Positions 31,644 to 39,884 of a stretch of 64,000 nt of DNA are shown here, one piece after another. Position numbers and translations under genes: made by a program. The first letter of the stretch is position 1; each line of letters begins with the position of its first letter. Under the pieces are notes generated by a model, which saw only the letters and a program-made list of their open reading frames with translations, had not been told where the DNA came from and searched no databases. The DNA is from Bacillus_P idriensis_A (GTDB lineage Bacteria > Bacillota > Bacilli > Bacillales > Bacillaceae), in contig NZ_JBCMYF010000033.1 in NCBI RefSeq assembly GCF_050483325.1, positions 110,941 through 174,940 on the forward strand, given 5' to 3'.

Positions 31644-32762
31644 TTGAAAGAACCTTTAGATTTAAGTATGTATTCAGTCCGAACAGATTTGGCCATTGAA
31701 GCACGCGATTTGGCAGCTGAAACAAAAACGCCTGAGCCCGAAAAGAAATCACCCGAGATTGAAGGCGTAATTGTTAAAGAGCGGGATGATAATGGAGTGA
31801 AAATAACTTCTCTTCAAATTACCGAAAAGGGAGCAGAGCTTACCGGAAAAAAGCCGGGAAATTACTTGACCCTTGAAGTACAGGGAATCCGCCAAAAAGA
31901 TACCGCCCTGCAAAATCAGGTTGTTGATGTTTTTGCAAAAGAATTCAGCAGTTTTATGGATGGTTTGAAGATTCCAAAGGATGCAAGCTGCCTTGTAGTG
32001 GGTCTTGGCAACTGGAATGTGACCCCAGATTCGCTTGGCCCCCGTGTTGTAGAAAACCTTCTTGTTACACGTCATTTATTTCAGCTTCAGCCTGAAAATG
32101 TGCAGGAAGGCTTCAGACCAGTGAGCGCGATATCACCTGGGGTAATGGGGATTACAGGAATTGAAACAAGCGATATTATTACCGGCATTATTGAAAAAAG
32201 CAATCCTGATTTTGTCATTGCCATTGATGCGCTTGCTGCAAGATCGATTGAGCGTGTAAATACGACCATTCAAATTTCAGATACAGGTATTCATCCGGGA
32301 TCTGGCGTAGGAAATAAACGCAAAGAGTTAAGCATGGACACCCTGGGCATACCTGTTATTGCACTTGGCATTCCGACAGTGGTGGATGCTGTTTCAATCA
32401 CAAGCGATACGATTGATTTTATCTTAAAGCACTTCGGAAGAGAGATGAAGGAGGGAGACCGTCCTTCTAAGTCGCTCACTCCGGCAGGGATGTCATTTGG
32501 AAAAAAGAGAGTTCTCACCGATGAGGATCTTCCTTCTGATGAACATAAACAGCAATTTCTCGGTATCATCGGAACTCTTGAAGATGAAGAAAAAAGAAGG
32601 CTGATCCACGAAGTCCTCTCTCCGCTTGGACACAATTTGATGGTGACTCCAAAGGAAGTCGATACCTTTATTGAAGACATGGCAACAGTGGTAGCGAATG
32701 GACTGAATGAGGCACTTCATCAACAGGTGGACAGCAGCAACGCGAGATCATATACGCATTAA
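31644..32762 (+). CDS. gpr: Spore germination endopeptidase GPR
   Basis: Atypical aspartic-like endopeptidase made in the forespore as a zymogen; it degrades small acid-soluble spore proteins at germination. The N-terminal SMYSVRTDLAIEAR region corresponds to the pro-sequence, and VVGLGNWNVTPDSLGPRV and ISPGVMGITGIET are conserved core segments. I choose the TTG at 31644 because GGAGG sits 8 bases before it. The ATG at 31638 is only 2 bases from GGAGG but would change just two residues. No clear sigma-G promoter was seen by eye. Confidence 0.94.
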   Translation: MKEPLDLSMYSVRTDLAIEARDLAAETKTPEPEKKSPEIEGVIVKERDDNGVKITSLQITEKGAELTGKKPGNYLTLEVQGIRQKDTALQNQVVDVFAKEFSSFMDGLKIPKDASCLVVGLGNWNVTPDSLGPRVVENLLVTRHLFQLQPENVQEGFRPVSAISPGVMGITGIETSDIITGIIEKSNPDFVIAIDALAARSIERVNTTIQISDTGIHPGSGVGNKRKELSMDTLGIPVIALGIPTVVDAVSITSDTIDFILKHFGREMKEGDRPSKSLTPAGMSFGKKRVLTDEDLPSDEHKQQFLGIIGTLEDEEKRRLIHEVLSPLGHNLMVTPKEVDTFIEDMATVVANGLNEALHQQVDSSNARSYTH

Positions 32763-32827
32763 AAATCAGTCTACTTTCTCCTGCTTCTGCATATAGTTAA
32801 GCAGGCAAGCTTTGAAGGAGGAAGAAG

Positions 32828-34024
32828 ATGAAGCATTCTCGAACTAATCGCGGAATCATAGTCACTTTGAATGGGACAAGCTTAAAAAAAGGATTTGCAC
32901 TCGGCTTTATCGGGTTTATGCTCGTATTTTTACTTTCAGGCGCGCTGACTTCCCTAAAGCCTGAATATAGAATCACTTCAAAATCAATTAATGAATTAAC
33001 AAATAATATAACCGGCAATTCTTTTATTCATCTGCTTGGTTTTGAAAATCGCTATTTTATTCAGGATCTGCCTGAAGAATCTAAACCGCCGAGTGTATCA
33101 TCGCTATTTTTCAAAGCGGCAACAAGCATCAATCCGGAAGATCCCCGAAGTCTGCTTGGAAGAGAGCTTCCTGGATTCACCCTATTTGACAGCGAAATTG
33201 TCGTTGCTGGAGAAGGAACAGATTATACAACAATGCCAATTGAATCTCCGCCGCCGACAGAGGTGCTTTTAGAGGAGCGTGAAGCCTCAATCGCTGACTT
33301 GGAAGGTGCGGATGATCAGACGGATCAGTCAAAAACACCGCCAATTGCGACAACAGGTGAACGAAAAGTGGTTTACATTTACCATACACATACAACAGAA
33401 TCCTATTTGCCTATGCTGAAGAATGTCAAAAATGCAAACAGTGCTTATCATTCTGAAGCAAACGTAACACTTATAGGAGACAGACTCGGAAAAGCACTTG
33501 AAGATAAAGGGATCGGAACAAACGTAGATAAAACCAACTTTATGAAAAAACTGAATGAAAAGGGCTGGTCTTTTGGAAAAGCCTATACGATGTCCCGGCC
33601 AACGGTTGAAACAGCAATGGCGGGAAATAAAGAGATTCAGTATGTCATTGATATACACCGTGATTCACAGCCTTATAAAATAACAACCGCAGATATTAAC
33701 GGGAAGAAATATGCCAAGGTTGCATTCGTCATAGGAGGGAAAAATCCTCTTCATGATAAAAACAAGCAACTGGCATCCGACCTCCATATAAAAATTGAAG
33801 CTAAATACCCGGGGCTGAGCAGGGGTGTGTTCCTTAAAGATACTCCTGGTTCAAACAGCCTGTATAATCAGGATCTTACAGAAAATGCGATGCTGATTGA
33901 ATTCGGCGGCATCGATAACAACCTTGAGGAACTTAACCGCACAGCAGATGCAGTGGCAGATATTTTCAGTGAGTATTACTGGCAGGCTGAAAAAGTAAAT
34001 GCTGCAGCTCCTGAAAAAAAATAA
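32828..34024 (+). CDS. spoIIP: Stage II sporulation protein P
   Basis: Membrane-anchored peptidoglycan amidase/endopeptidase of the SpoIIDMP engulfment machine. One membrane segment is at about 17-38. An extended linker precedes the catalytic domain, which starts at about 178 with VVYIYHTHTTESYLP (metal/catalytic His and Glu), then VIDIHRDSQP and AMLIEFGGIDNN. Length is 398 residues. Its position after gpr is conserved in Bacillus. The ATG follows GAAGGAGGAAGAAG. Confidence 0.95.
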   Translation: MKHSRTNRGIIVTLNGTSLKKGFALGFIGFMLVFLLSGALTSLKPEYRITSKSINELTNNITGNSFIHLLGFENRYFIQDLPEESKPPSVSSLFFKAATSINPEDPRSLLGRELPGFTLFDSEIVVAGEGTDYTTMPIESPPPTEVLLEEREASIADLEGADDQTDQSKTPPIATTGERKVVYIYHTHTTESYLPMLKNVKNANSAYHSEANVTLIGDRLGKALEDKGIGTNVDKTNFMKKLNEKGWSFGKAYTMSRPTVETAMAGNKEIQYVIDIHRDSQPYKITTADINGKKYAKVAFVIGGKNPLHDKNKQLASDLHIKIEAKYPGLSRGVFLKDTPGSNSLYNQDLTENAMLIEFGGIDNNLEELNRTADAVADIFSEYYWQAEKVNAAAPEKK

Positions 34025-34048
34025 GATAAATTCAGATTAGAGGGAAGT

Positions 34049-34393
34049 ATGATGATGAAATTCATGCTGAAGTGCTTTGTCCTATGCTCAATATTACTGC
34101 TTGGTGTGCTGTTTGGCATGCAGCAGGCCAATCAGGGTCTCGTAAAATTGAAAGGATACGAAGACCCCGATTTGAGCAGCGCTTTTGAAGTGAAAAATGA
34201 TTCATCAGGAGAACTGGAAGCTTCCGTATTAGGCGTCAGCCATAATCTCGAAGAAAAACAGGAAAAGCTTGAGGAGATGGAGGCGTTCAACTTCTTTTCA
34301 CAGATGGGAAAAAAATTTGCCGCGCTGGCAAGTGCAGTCATAACTGGTTTTATTACTTTTTTGGCAAGTCTGGTTGAAAGCCTGTTTCACTAA
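34049..34393 (+). CDS. yqxA: DUF3679 family protein YqxA
   Basis: 114-residue protein after spoIIP, as in B. subtilis. A hydrophobic signal or anchor (6-24) and a hydrophobic C-terminal segment (ALASAVITGFITFLASLVESL) flank a charged coiled-coil-like middle (EEKQEKLEEMEAF). Function unknown. Three Met codons in a row at the start (34049, 34052, 34055) follow AGAGGGAAGT. Confidence 0.85.
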   Translation: MMMKFMLKCFVLCSILLLGVLFGMQQANQGLVKLKGYEDPDLSSAFEVKNDSSGELEASVLGVSHNLEEKQEKLEEMEAFNFFSQMGKKFAALASAVITGFITFLASLVESLFH

Positions 34394-34424
34394 ATGGAAG
34401 ATTGAATAGGATGGAGGGAAGCGC

Positions 34425-34446
34425 AAGGGAGGCTTTCCTCTTTTTT
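34425..34446 (+). terminator. Weak terminator after yqxA
   Basis: AGGGAGG can pair with CCTCTTT using two G-U pairs, followed by a short run of Ts. It is the only terminator-like structure after the gpr-spoIIP-yqxA run. Confidence 0.5.
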
Positions 34447-34506
34447 GTGAGGTGCTGAATCCCTTATCTGTCTGCATGCACTAACTGGGCAATATCGCTT
34501 TTATAG

Positions 34507-34704
34507 TGTCATGCTCAGCCTGCTAGTCTTCGGCCAGAACAAAAATTCTCCAATTAAATTGGAAACCCCATGAATTAATTCGGAAACCCCTCCAATTAAA
34601 TTGGAAACCCCTCCAATTAATTCGGAAACCCCTCCAATTAAATTGGAAACCCCATGAATTCGGTATTGACTGCTCGGCCTGTACAGGCGGTTCCGCTTTT
34701 CGGT
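34507..34704. repeat. Composite dispersed-repeat copy with its hairpin replaced by a tandem array
   Basis: The left part (to CGGCCAGAAC at about 34531-34540) and the right part (from about 34670, with GGCGGTTCCGCTTTTCGGTG) match the two ends of the dispersed repeat seen at 34705, 48981 and 63808. The central hairpin normally found between them is absent, and a 21-bp tandem array occupies its place. The match in the left-most bases and next to the array is imperfect. Confidence 0.7.
34548..34660. repeat. 21-bp tandem array with alternating palindromes
   Basis: Five units beginning GGAAACCCC start at 34561, 34582, 34603, 34624 and 34645, with a partial unit before. The 21-bp spacing is exact for the first four. 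Unit ends alternate so that junctions read CCAATTAAATTGG (an interrupted palindrome), GAATTAATTC (a perfect palindrome) or CCAATTAATTCGG. No unique spacers are present, so this is not a CRISPR array. Confidence 0.9.
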
Positions 34705-34827
34705 GCTGTCCAGCTCCACCGCCCAACTCCTCGGCCAGAACGGATCCGCCAGTAAAGGCAAAAAGCGCCTTTTCTGGCGGATCCTTATCTGTCTGTCGGA
34801 GCTAAACGGGCGGTTCCGCTTTTCGGT
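34705..34827. repeat. Dispersed intergenic repeat, copy upstream of lepA
   Basis: About 123 bases from CTGTCCAGCTCCACC to CGCTTTTCGG. The centre is a hairpin with arms GGATCCGCCAG-AAAGGC and GCGCCTTT-CTGGCGGATCC around an A-rich loop. The outer ends share CAGCTCC and GGAGCTAAAC. The 509-base gap 34394-34902 is filled by this copy and the composite copy; the remainder is the lepA leader. Confidence 0.88.
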
Positions 34828-34902
34828 GTTGAATGTTACTCTCCCTATTGATATAATTAAATTTAGTGCATTGGCCAGTTTAGTAGGAGTGATAGAACGA
34901 TT

Positions 34903-36729
34903 ATGAAGAATAAAGAAGATAAATTAAAGAGACAGTCCAAGATACGCAATTTCTCGATTATTGCCCATATTGATCATGGGAAGTCAACGCTTGCGGACAG
35001 AATTCTTGAAAAAACGTCAGCGTTAACACAAAGAGAAATGAAAAATCAGCTTCTTGACTCAATGGATCTTGAGAGAGAACGCGGAATAACAATTAAATTA
35101 AATGCCGTACAATTAAAATATAAAGCAAAAGATGGAGAAGAATATATTTTCCATTTGATTGATACACCGGGACATGTCGATTTTACATACGAGGTTTCCC
35201 GCAGTCTGGCTGCATGTGAAGGAGCGGTGCTGGTTGTTGATGCTGCTCAGGGAATTGAAGCTCAAACTCTTGCGAATGTCTACTTGGCTCTTGATAATGA
35301 TCTGGAAATTCTTCCGATTATCAACAAGATAGACCTTCCAAGCGCTGATCCCGAACGTGTCCGCCAGGAAATTGAAGATGTAATCGGTCTTGATGCTTCA
35401 GAAGCTGTCCTTGCTTCTGCTAAAGCTGGCATCGGAATTGAAGAAATATTGGAACAGGTAGTTGAAAAAGTGCCTGCACCACAAGGTGATCCTGATGCGC
35501 CCCTAAAAGCGCTTATTTTTGACTCATTATATGACGCATACCGCGGTGTTGTGGCATATATTCGTGTGGTAGAGGGAACAGTTAAAGTCGGCCAGAAAAT
35601 CAAGATGATGGCAACGGGCAAGGAATTTGAAGTAACAGAGGTCGGTGTATTCACACCAAAAGCTCTATTGCTTGATGAATTAAATGTAGGCGATGTCGGA
35701 TTCTTAACAGCTGCCATTAAAAATGTTGGCGATACAAGAGTAGGCGACACGATTACGGACGCTAAAAATGGTGCAACCGAGGCGCTTCCAGGCTACCGTA
35801 AATTAAATCCGATGGTTTATTGCGGCCTGTATCCAATTGATACGGCTAGATACAACGATCTCCGCGAGGCTTTAGAAAGATTGGAACTGAATGATTCGGC
35901 GCTTCAATATGAACCGGAAACATCTCAGGCTCTTGGCTTTGGATTCCGCTGCGGATTCCTTGGACTTCTGCATATGGAAATTATCCAGGAACGGATTGAA
36001 CGTGAATTTAAAATTGATTTAATTACAACTGCACCAAGTGTAATTTATAATGTCTTTTTGACAGATGGCAGCGAAGTCCGGATTGACAACCCATCCAATC
36101 TTCCTGATCCTCAAAAGATTGACCGGATTGAAGAGCCATATGTGAAAGCGACCGTAATGGTACCAAACGATTATGTCGGTGCTGTCATGGAGCTCTGCCA
36201 GAATAAACGCGGCAACTTTATCGATATGCAATATTTAGATGAAAACAGAGTCAGCATCGTTTATGAACTTCCATTATCGGAAATCGTTTATGATTTCTTT
36301 GACCAATTAAAATCAAACACAAAAGGGTATGCGTCATTTGATTACGAGCTGATCGGCTATAAAACGTCCCAGCTTGTGAAAATGGATATCCTGCTTAACA
36401 ATGAGAAAATTGATGCCCTGTCATTTATCGTTCATAGAGATTCAGCCTATGACCGCGGTAAAATCATTGTAGAGAAATTAAAAGAACTGATTCCGCGCCA
36501 GCAATTCGAGGTGCCGATTCAGGCGGCGATCGGACAAAAAGTGGTTGCCCGTTCGACAATCAAAGCAATGCGCAAAAACGTCCTTGCCAAATGCTACGGA
36601 GGAGACATTTCCCGTAAACGGAAACTTCTTGAGAAGCAAAAAGAAGGGAAGAAACGCATGAAAACGGTTGGTTCTGTAGAAGTTCCTCAAGAAGCCTTCA
36701 TGGCTGTTCTGAAAATGGACGATAACTAA
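34903..36729 (+). CDS. lepA: Elongation factor 4 (LepA)
   Basis: Translational GTPase that back-translocates or remodels ribosomes. The 608-residue protein has G1 AHIDHGKST (21-29), ERGITIK, G3 DTPGHVD and G4 NKIDLP, then domains II, III and V. The LepA-specific C-terminus includes RSTIKAMRKNVLAKCYGGDISRKRKLLEKQ. The ATG at 34903 has TAGGAGTGATAG 13 bases upstream, a long spacing. The end is close to VEVPQEAFMAVLKMDDN, as in relatives. Confidence 0.97.
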   Translation: MKNKEDKLKRQSKIRNFSIIAHIDHGKSTLADRILEKTSALTQREMKNQLLDSMDLERERGITIKLNAVQLKYKAKDGEEYIFHLIDTPGHVDFTYEVSRSLAACEGAVLVVDAAQGIEAQTLANVYLALDNDLEILPIINKIDLPSADPERVRQEIEDVIGLDASEAVLASAKAGIGIEEILEQVVEKVPAPQGDPDAPLKALIFDSLYDAYRGVVAYIRVVEGTVKVGQKIKMMATGKEFEVTEVGVFTPKALLLDELNVGDVGFLTAAIKNVGDTRVGDTITDAKNGATEALPGYRKLNPMVYCGLYPIDTARYNDLREALERLELNDSALQYEPETSQALGFGFRCGFLGLLHMEIIQERIEREFKIDLITTAPSVIYNVFLTDGSEVRIDNPSNLPDPQKIDRIEEPYVKATVMVPNDYVGAVMELCQNKRGNFIDMQYLDENRVSIVYELPLSEIVYDFFDQLKSNTKGYASFDYELIGYKTSQLVKMDILLNNEKIDALSFIVHRDSAYDRGKIIVEKLKELIPRQQFEVPIQAAIGQKVVARSTIKAMRKNVLAKCYGGDISRKRKLLEKQKEGKKRMKTVGSVEVPQEAFMAVLKMDDN

Positions 36730-36782
36730 TTCCAATTATTTTCATTCAAGCAAAAATTATGATAACGTAAGAAAAAACATTT

Positions 36783-36810
36783 GCCGCAGTCAACGTACTG
36801 CGGCTTCTTT
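36783..36810 (+). terminator. Terminator between lepA and hemW
   Basis: GCCGCAGT and ACTGCGGC form a perfect 8-bp stem with a 6-base loop, followed by TTCTTTATT. The hemW ribosome site lies just beyond. Confidence 0.8.
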
Positions 36811-36827
36811 ATTAGAAGGTGAGAAAA

Positions 36828-37979
36828 ATGGTCAAAGCTGCATATCTTCACATTCCTTTTTGCGAACAGATCTGTCATTATTGCGATTTTAACAAGGTCT
36901 TTTTGAAAAATCAGCCAGTTGATGAGTACCTTGACAGCATGCAAATGGAAATGAAAAACACTCTTTTAAAATACCCTGCAGATTCGCTTGAAACAATTTT
37001 TATAGGCGGAGGCACACCAACTGCTTTAAATGAAAAACAAATGGGAAAGCTCCTGACAGCAATAAATGAGGAGTTTATGCCATCCTCTTCTTTACACGAA
37101 TTTGCAGTAGAAGCGAATCCTGGCGATCTTTCATATGAAAAGTTAAAGGTGATGAAAGACCTTGGAGTAAACCGCCTGAGTTTCGGGGTGCAGACATTTA
37201 ACGATAAACTGCTTGAAAAAATCGGGCGCACTCACCGATCGGCTGATGTCATGAAAAGCATTGAGCTTGCCAAAAAAGCAGGCTTTGACAATATAAGCAT
37301 TGACCTAATGTACGGGCTGCCTGGGCAGACAATCCATGATTTCAGAGATTCCCTGAAGGTTGCATTTGGTCTTGATGTTAAACATTATTCTTCGTATTCT
37401 CTCATTGTTGAACCCAAAACGGTTTTCTATAATTTAATGTCCAAAGGCAGACTGGTTCTTCCGCCTCAGGAAGATGAAGCCGTCATGTATGAATATCTCA
37501 TGGAGGAGATGGAACAGCATGGTTTTCATCAATATGAAATCAGCAATTTTGCCCTTCCTGGTTATGAAAGCAGACATAATCTTACGTATTGGAATAATGA
37601 AGAGTACTACGGAATTGGGGCGGGAGCCCACAGCTACACAGACAATATCAGGCGGGCAAATGCAGGTCCGCTGAAAAAATATATGCAGATGATTGAAGAA
37701 ACAGGCTTTCCCTATCTGAATGAGCATCAAGTAACAGAAGCTGAAAAGATGGAAGAGGAACTTTTCCTCGGTTTGCGTAAATCTTCAGGCGTCAGTAAAA
37801 AGAGGTTTGCAGATAAATTCGGCATACCTATAGCAAATGTTTTTGGAGTGCAGATACAGGAACAAACTGAAAAAGGCCTGTTAAATGATGGACAGGACTC
37901 CATTTCACTCACGCATAAGGGGAAATTGCTGGGAAATGAAGTTTTTCAGGCGTTTTTAGGTGTTGTGCCTGCTGAATAG
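36828..37979 (+). CDS. hemW: Heme chaperone HemW (radical SAM)
   Basis: 383-residue radical SAM protein, formerly annotated as anaerobic coproporphyrinogen oxidase; it carries heme to target proteins. The 4Fe-4S site is C12-x3-C16-x2-C19 in FCEQICHYCDF. GGGTPTAL (about 64-71) and VEANPGDL are typical. The ATG at 36828 is preferred over the GTG at 36819 because AGAAGGTGAG lies at good distance from it. The neighbours lepA and hrcA are the usual ones. Confidence 0.94.
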   Translation: MVKAAYLHIPFCEQICHYCDFNKVFLKNQPVDEYLDSMQMEMKNTLLKYPADSLETIFIGGGTPTALNEKQMGKLLTAINEEFMPSSSLHEFAVEANPGDLSYEKLKVMKDLGVNRLSFGVQTFNDKLLEKIGRTHRSADVMKSIELAKKAGFDNISIDLMYGLPGQTIHDFRDSLKVAFGLDVKHYSSYSLIVEPKTVFYNLMSKGRLVLPPQEDEAVMYEYLMEEMEQHGFHQYEISNFALPGYESRHNLTYWNNEEYYGIGAGAHSYTDNIRRANAGPLKKYMQMIEETGFPYLNEHQVTEAEKMEEELFLGLRKSSGVSKKRFADKFGIPIANVFGVQIQEQTEKGLLNDGQDSISLTHKGKLLGNEVFQAFLGVVPAE

Positions 37980-37984
37980 GGTAA

Positions 37985-38020
37985 ACAGAAAAGACGGCGT
38001 TTTTGCGCGTGTCTTTTTGT
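37985..38020 (+). terminator. Probable terminator after hemW
   Basis: AAAAGAC pairs with GTCTTTT around a partly paired GGCG/CGCG core, followed by TGTTTTCC. The stem is imperfect. Confidence 0.55.
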
Positions 38021-38075
38021 TTTCCTTTTCTCAATTGATAAACCTTTAATTTCGTTAGGAATTTAATCTAAATAA

Positions 38076-38111
38076 TTGACATTTAACGTTTGATTTGATA
38101 CTTTTTATTAT
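38076..38111 (+). promoter_or_regulatory. Sigma-A promoter region of the hrcA operon
   Basis: TTGACA (38076-38081) is a perfect -35. A TACTTT follows at 17-base spacing (38099-38104), or TATTAT at 38106-38111 pairs with TTAACG at 38083-38088. Either puts the start just before or inside the CIRCE element. Confidence 0.7.
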
Positions 38112-38115
38112 AGAT

Positions 38116-38142
38116 TTAGCACTCGCGCATACAGAGTGCTAA
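38116..38142 (+). promoter_or_regulatory. CIRCE operator (HrcA binding site)
   Basis: TTAGCACTC, nine bases, GAGTGCTAA: a perfect CIRCE inverted repeat. HrcA binds it to repress the operon, and heat shock relieves repression when GroE is titrated. It lies 15 bases before the hrcA start. Confidence 0.98.
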
Positions 38143-38156
38143 CAGAGGTGATGATA

Positions 38157-39185
38157 ATGTTAACAGATCGTCAGCTTTTAATACTTCAGGTCATTGTTGA
38201 TGATTTTATCCAATCTGCTCAGCCGGTCGGCTCAAGAACTCTTTCTAAGAAAGAAACGATCACTTTCAGTTCTGCAACTATCAGAAATGAAATGGCTGAC
38301 CTTGAAGAAATGGGTTTTATTGAAAAGACTCACAGTTCATCAGGCAGAGTTCCGTCGGAGAAAGGGTACCGCTATTATGTGGATCACTTGCTTGCTCCGC
38401 AGAAACTGACAAATATGGATGTTGTTACGATTAAGTCTGTCTTCGCCGAGCGTATTTTCGAACTTGAAAAAGTAGTGCAGAAGTCTGCTCAGATTCTTTC
38501 GGATTTAACGAATTACACGTCAATTATTTTAGGTCCTAAAGTAAACGAAAATCGCCTGAAACGAATACAGATTGTTCCGATCAGTGAAGATACAGCTGTT
38601 GCAATCATTGTGACAAATACGGGCCATGTTGAAAACAGAACCATTTCTTTTCCGGGAACAATTGATCCGATGGATATTGAGAAAATGGTAAACATATTAA
38701 ATGAGCGGTTATTTAACGTCCCGATTGTCGAATTGCATGACAAAATATACAAAGAAATAGTAAACTTGCTGAGGAATCATATTCAAAACTATGACTCCAT
38801 CATGAAAGTTCTATCTGGAACATTCACGATGAACGCGAATGAAAAGATATACTTCGGCGGGAAAACAAATATGTTAAGCCAGCCGGAATTCAATGATATC
38901 TCGCGTGTCAGAACCCTTTTGACAATGATTGAAGAAGAGCAGGAATTATATAACATTCTGCAGGCGTATGATTCAGGAATTACAATTAAAATCGGCAAAG
39001 AAAATCAGAATATCGCAATGGAAAACTGCAGTCTGATAACAGCAACCTATTCTGTTGATAATAAACAAATAGGGCGGATTGCCGTTCTTGGCCCGACACG
39101 AATGGAATATTCCAGAGTGATCAGTCTGCTGCAGAGAGTCACAAAAGATATGTCCAAAGCCTTAACAAATCTGTATCACTCATAA
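38157..39185 (+). CDS. hrcA: Heat-inducible transcription repressor HrcA
   Basis: 342-residue repressor of class I heat-shock genes. The N-terminal winged helix (LTDRQLLILQVIVDDFIQSAQPVGSRTL...ATIRNEMADLEEMGFI) is followed by SGRVPSEKGYRYYVD, both diagnostic. The GAF-like and dimerisation domains follow. The ATG at 38157 follows AGAGGTGATGATA. It is the first gene of the operon and presumably controls itself through the CIRCE element. Confidence 0.97.
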   Translation: MLTDRQLLILQVIVDDFIQSAQPVGSRTLSKKETITFSSATIRNEMADLEEMGFIEKTHSSSGRVPSEKGYRYYVDHLLAPQKLTNMDVVTIKSVFAERIFELEKVVQKSAQILSDLTNYTSIILGPKVNENRLKRIQIVPISEDTAVAIIVTNTGHVENRTISFPGTIDPMDIEKMVNILNERLFNVPIVELHDKIYKEIVNLLRNHIQNYDSIMKVLSGTFTMNANEKIYFGGKTNMLSQPEFNDISRVRTLLTMIEEEQELYNILQAYDSGITIKIGKENQNIAMENCSLITATYSVDNKQIGRIAVLGPTRMEYSRVISLLQRVTKDMSKALTNLYHS

Positions 39186-39269
39186 AAACATTGTCCATAT
39201 TGTAAGAGAGTGGAAAATTGTTTTCCGCTCCCTTTCCATGGCTTTGCACTTTAAGGGAGGTGAAAGAAA

Positions 39270-39860
39270 TTGACTAACGACGCAAAAGAAAGCTTAAAAG
39301 AAAATGAAACAGCATCACAAGAAGAAACGTTGGTAAACCAAGAGGGCGAATCAATGGATTCTGATACACAAGCTGAACAAGCACAGGAATCTGATGAGTT
39401 AACAGCAGCCAAAGCTAAGATTGATGAACTTGAAGCCAAGCTTAGTGAAACTGAAAACCGCATGTACCGCGTACAGGCAGATCTGGATAACTTCAGAAGA
39501 AGATCACGTCTTGATCTTGAGGCTGCCCAAAAATATCGTTCTCAAAATCTGATAACCGAAATACTGCCGGCTCTTGATAATTTTGAAAGAGCGTTAAAAA
39601 TAGATACGGATGACGAAAAAACACAATCCCTGCTGCAGGGAATGGATATGGTTTACCGCCAGCTGGTTCAGGCGCTGCAAAATGAGGGCATTGAAGCCAT
39701 TCAGGCAGAAGGGCAGCCGTTTGACCCGCATCTTCATCAGGCTGTTATGCAGGTGGAAGATGATCAATATGAATCCAATGTTGTCATTGAAGAATTCCAA
39801 AAAGGCTACAAATTGAAAGACCGCATTATCAGACCAGCAATGGTTAAAGTGAATCAATAA
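39270..39860 (+). CDS. grpE: Nucleotide exchange factor GrpE
   Basis: 196-residue cofactor that releases ADP from DnaK. An acidic disordered N-terminus (1-50) precedes a long coiled coil (about 45-100: AKIDELEAKLSETENRMYRVQADLDNFRRR is split across it). The beta domain includes FDPHLHQAVMQVE and KGYKLKDRIIRPAMVKV. The start is a TTG at 39270 with GGGAGGTGAAAGAAA before it. Confidence 0.96.
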   Translation: MTNDAKESLKENETASQEETLVNQEGESMDSDTQAEQAQESDELTAAKAKIDELEAKLSETENRMYRVQADLDNFRRRSRLDLEAAQKYRSQNLITEILPALDNFERALKIDTDDEKTQSLLQGMDMVYRQLVQALQNEGIEAIQAEGQPFDPHLHQAVMQVEDDQYESNVVIEEFQKGYKLKDRIIRPAMVKVNQ

Positions 39861-39884
39861 CTTACATATTAGGAGGTTTCTACG

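Noticed and set aside
34548..34660. CRISPR-like array
   Set aside because: The units are contiguous 21-mers without unique spacers, and no cas genes are nearby.
34501..34761. Minus-strand 86-codon frame with repeated GVSNLIG/GVSELIG heptads
   Set aside because: The heptads come from the 21-bp DNA repeat being a multiple of three. The frame starts inside a repeat hairpin, lacks a ribosome site and spans two repeat elements.
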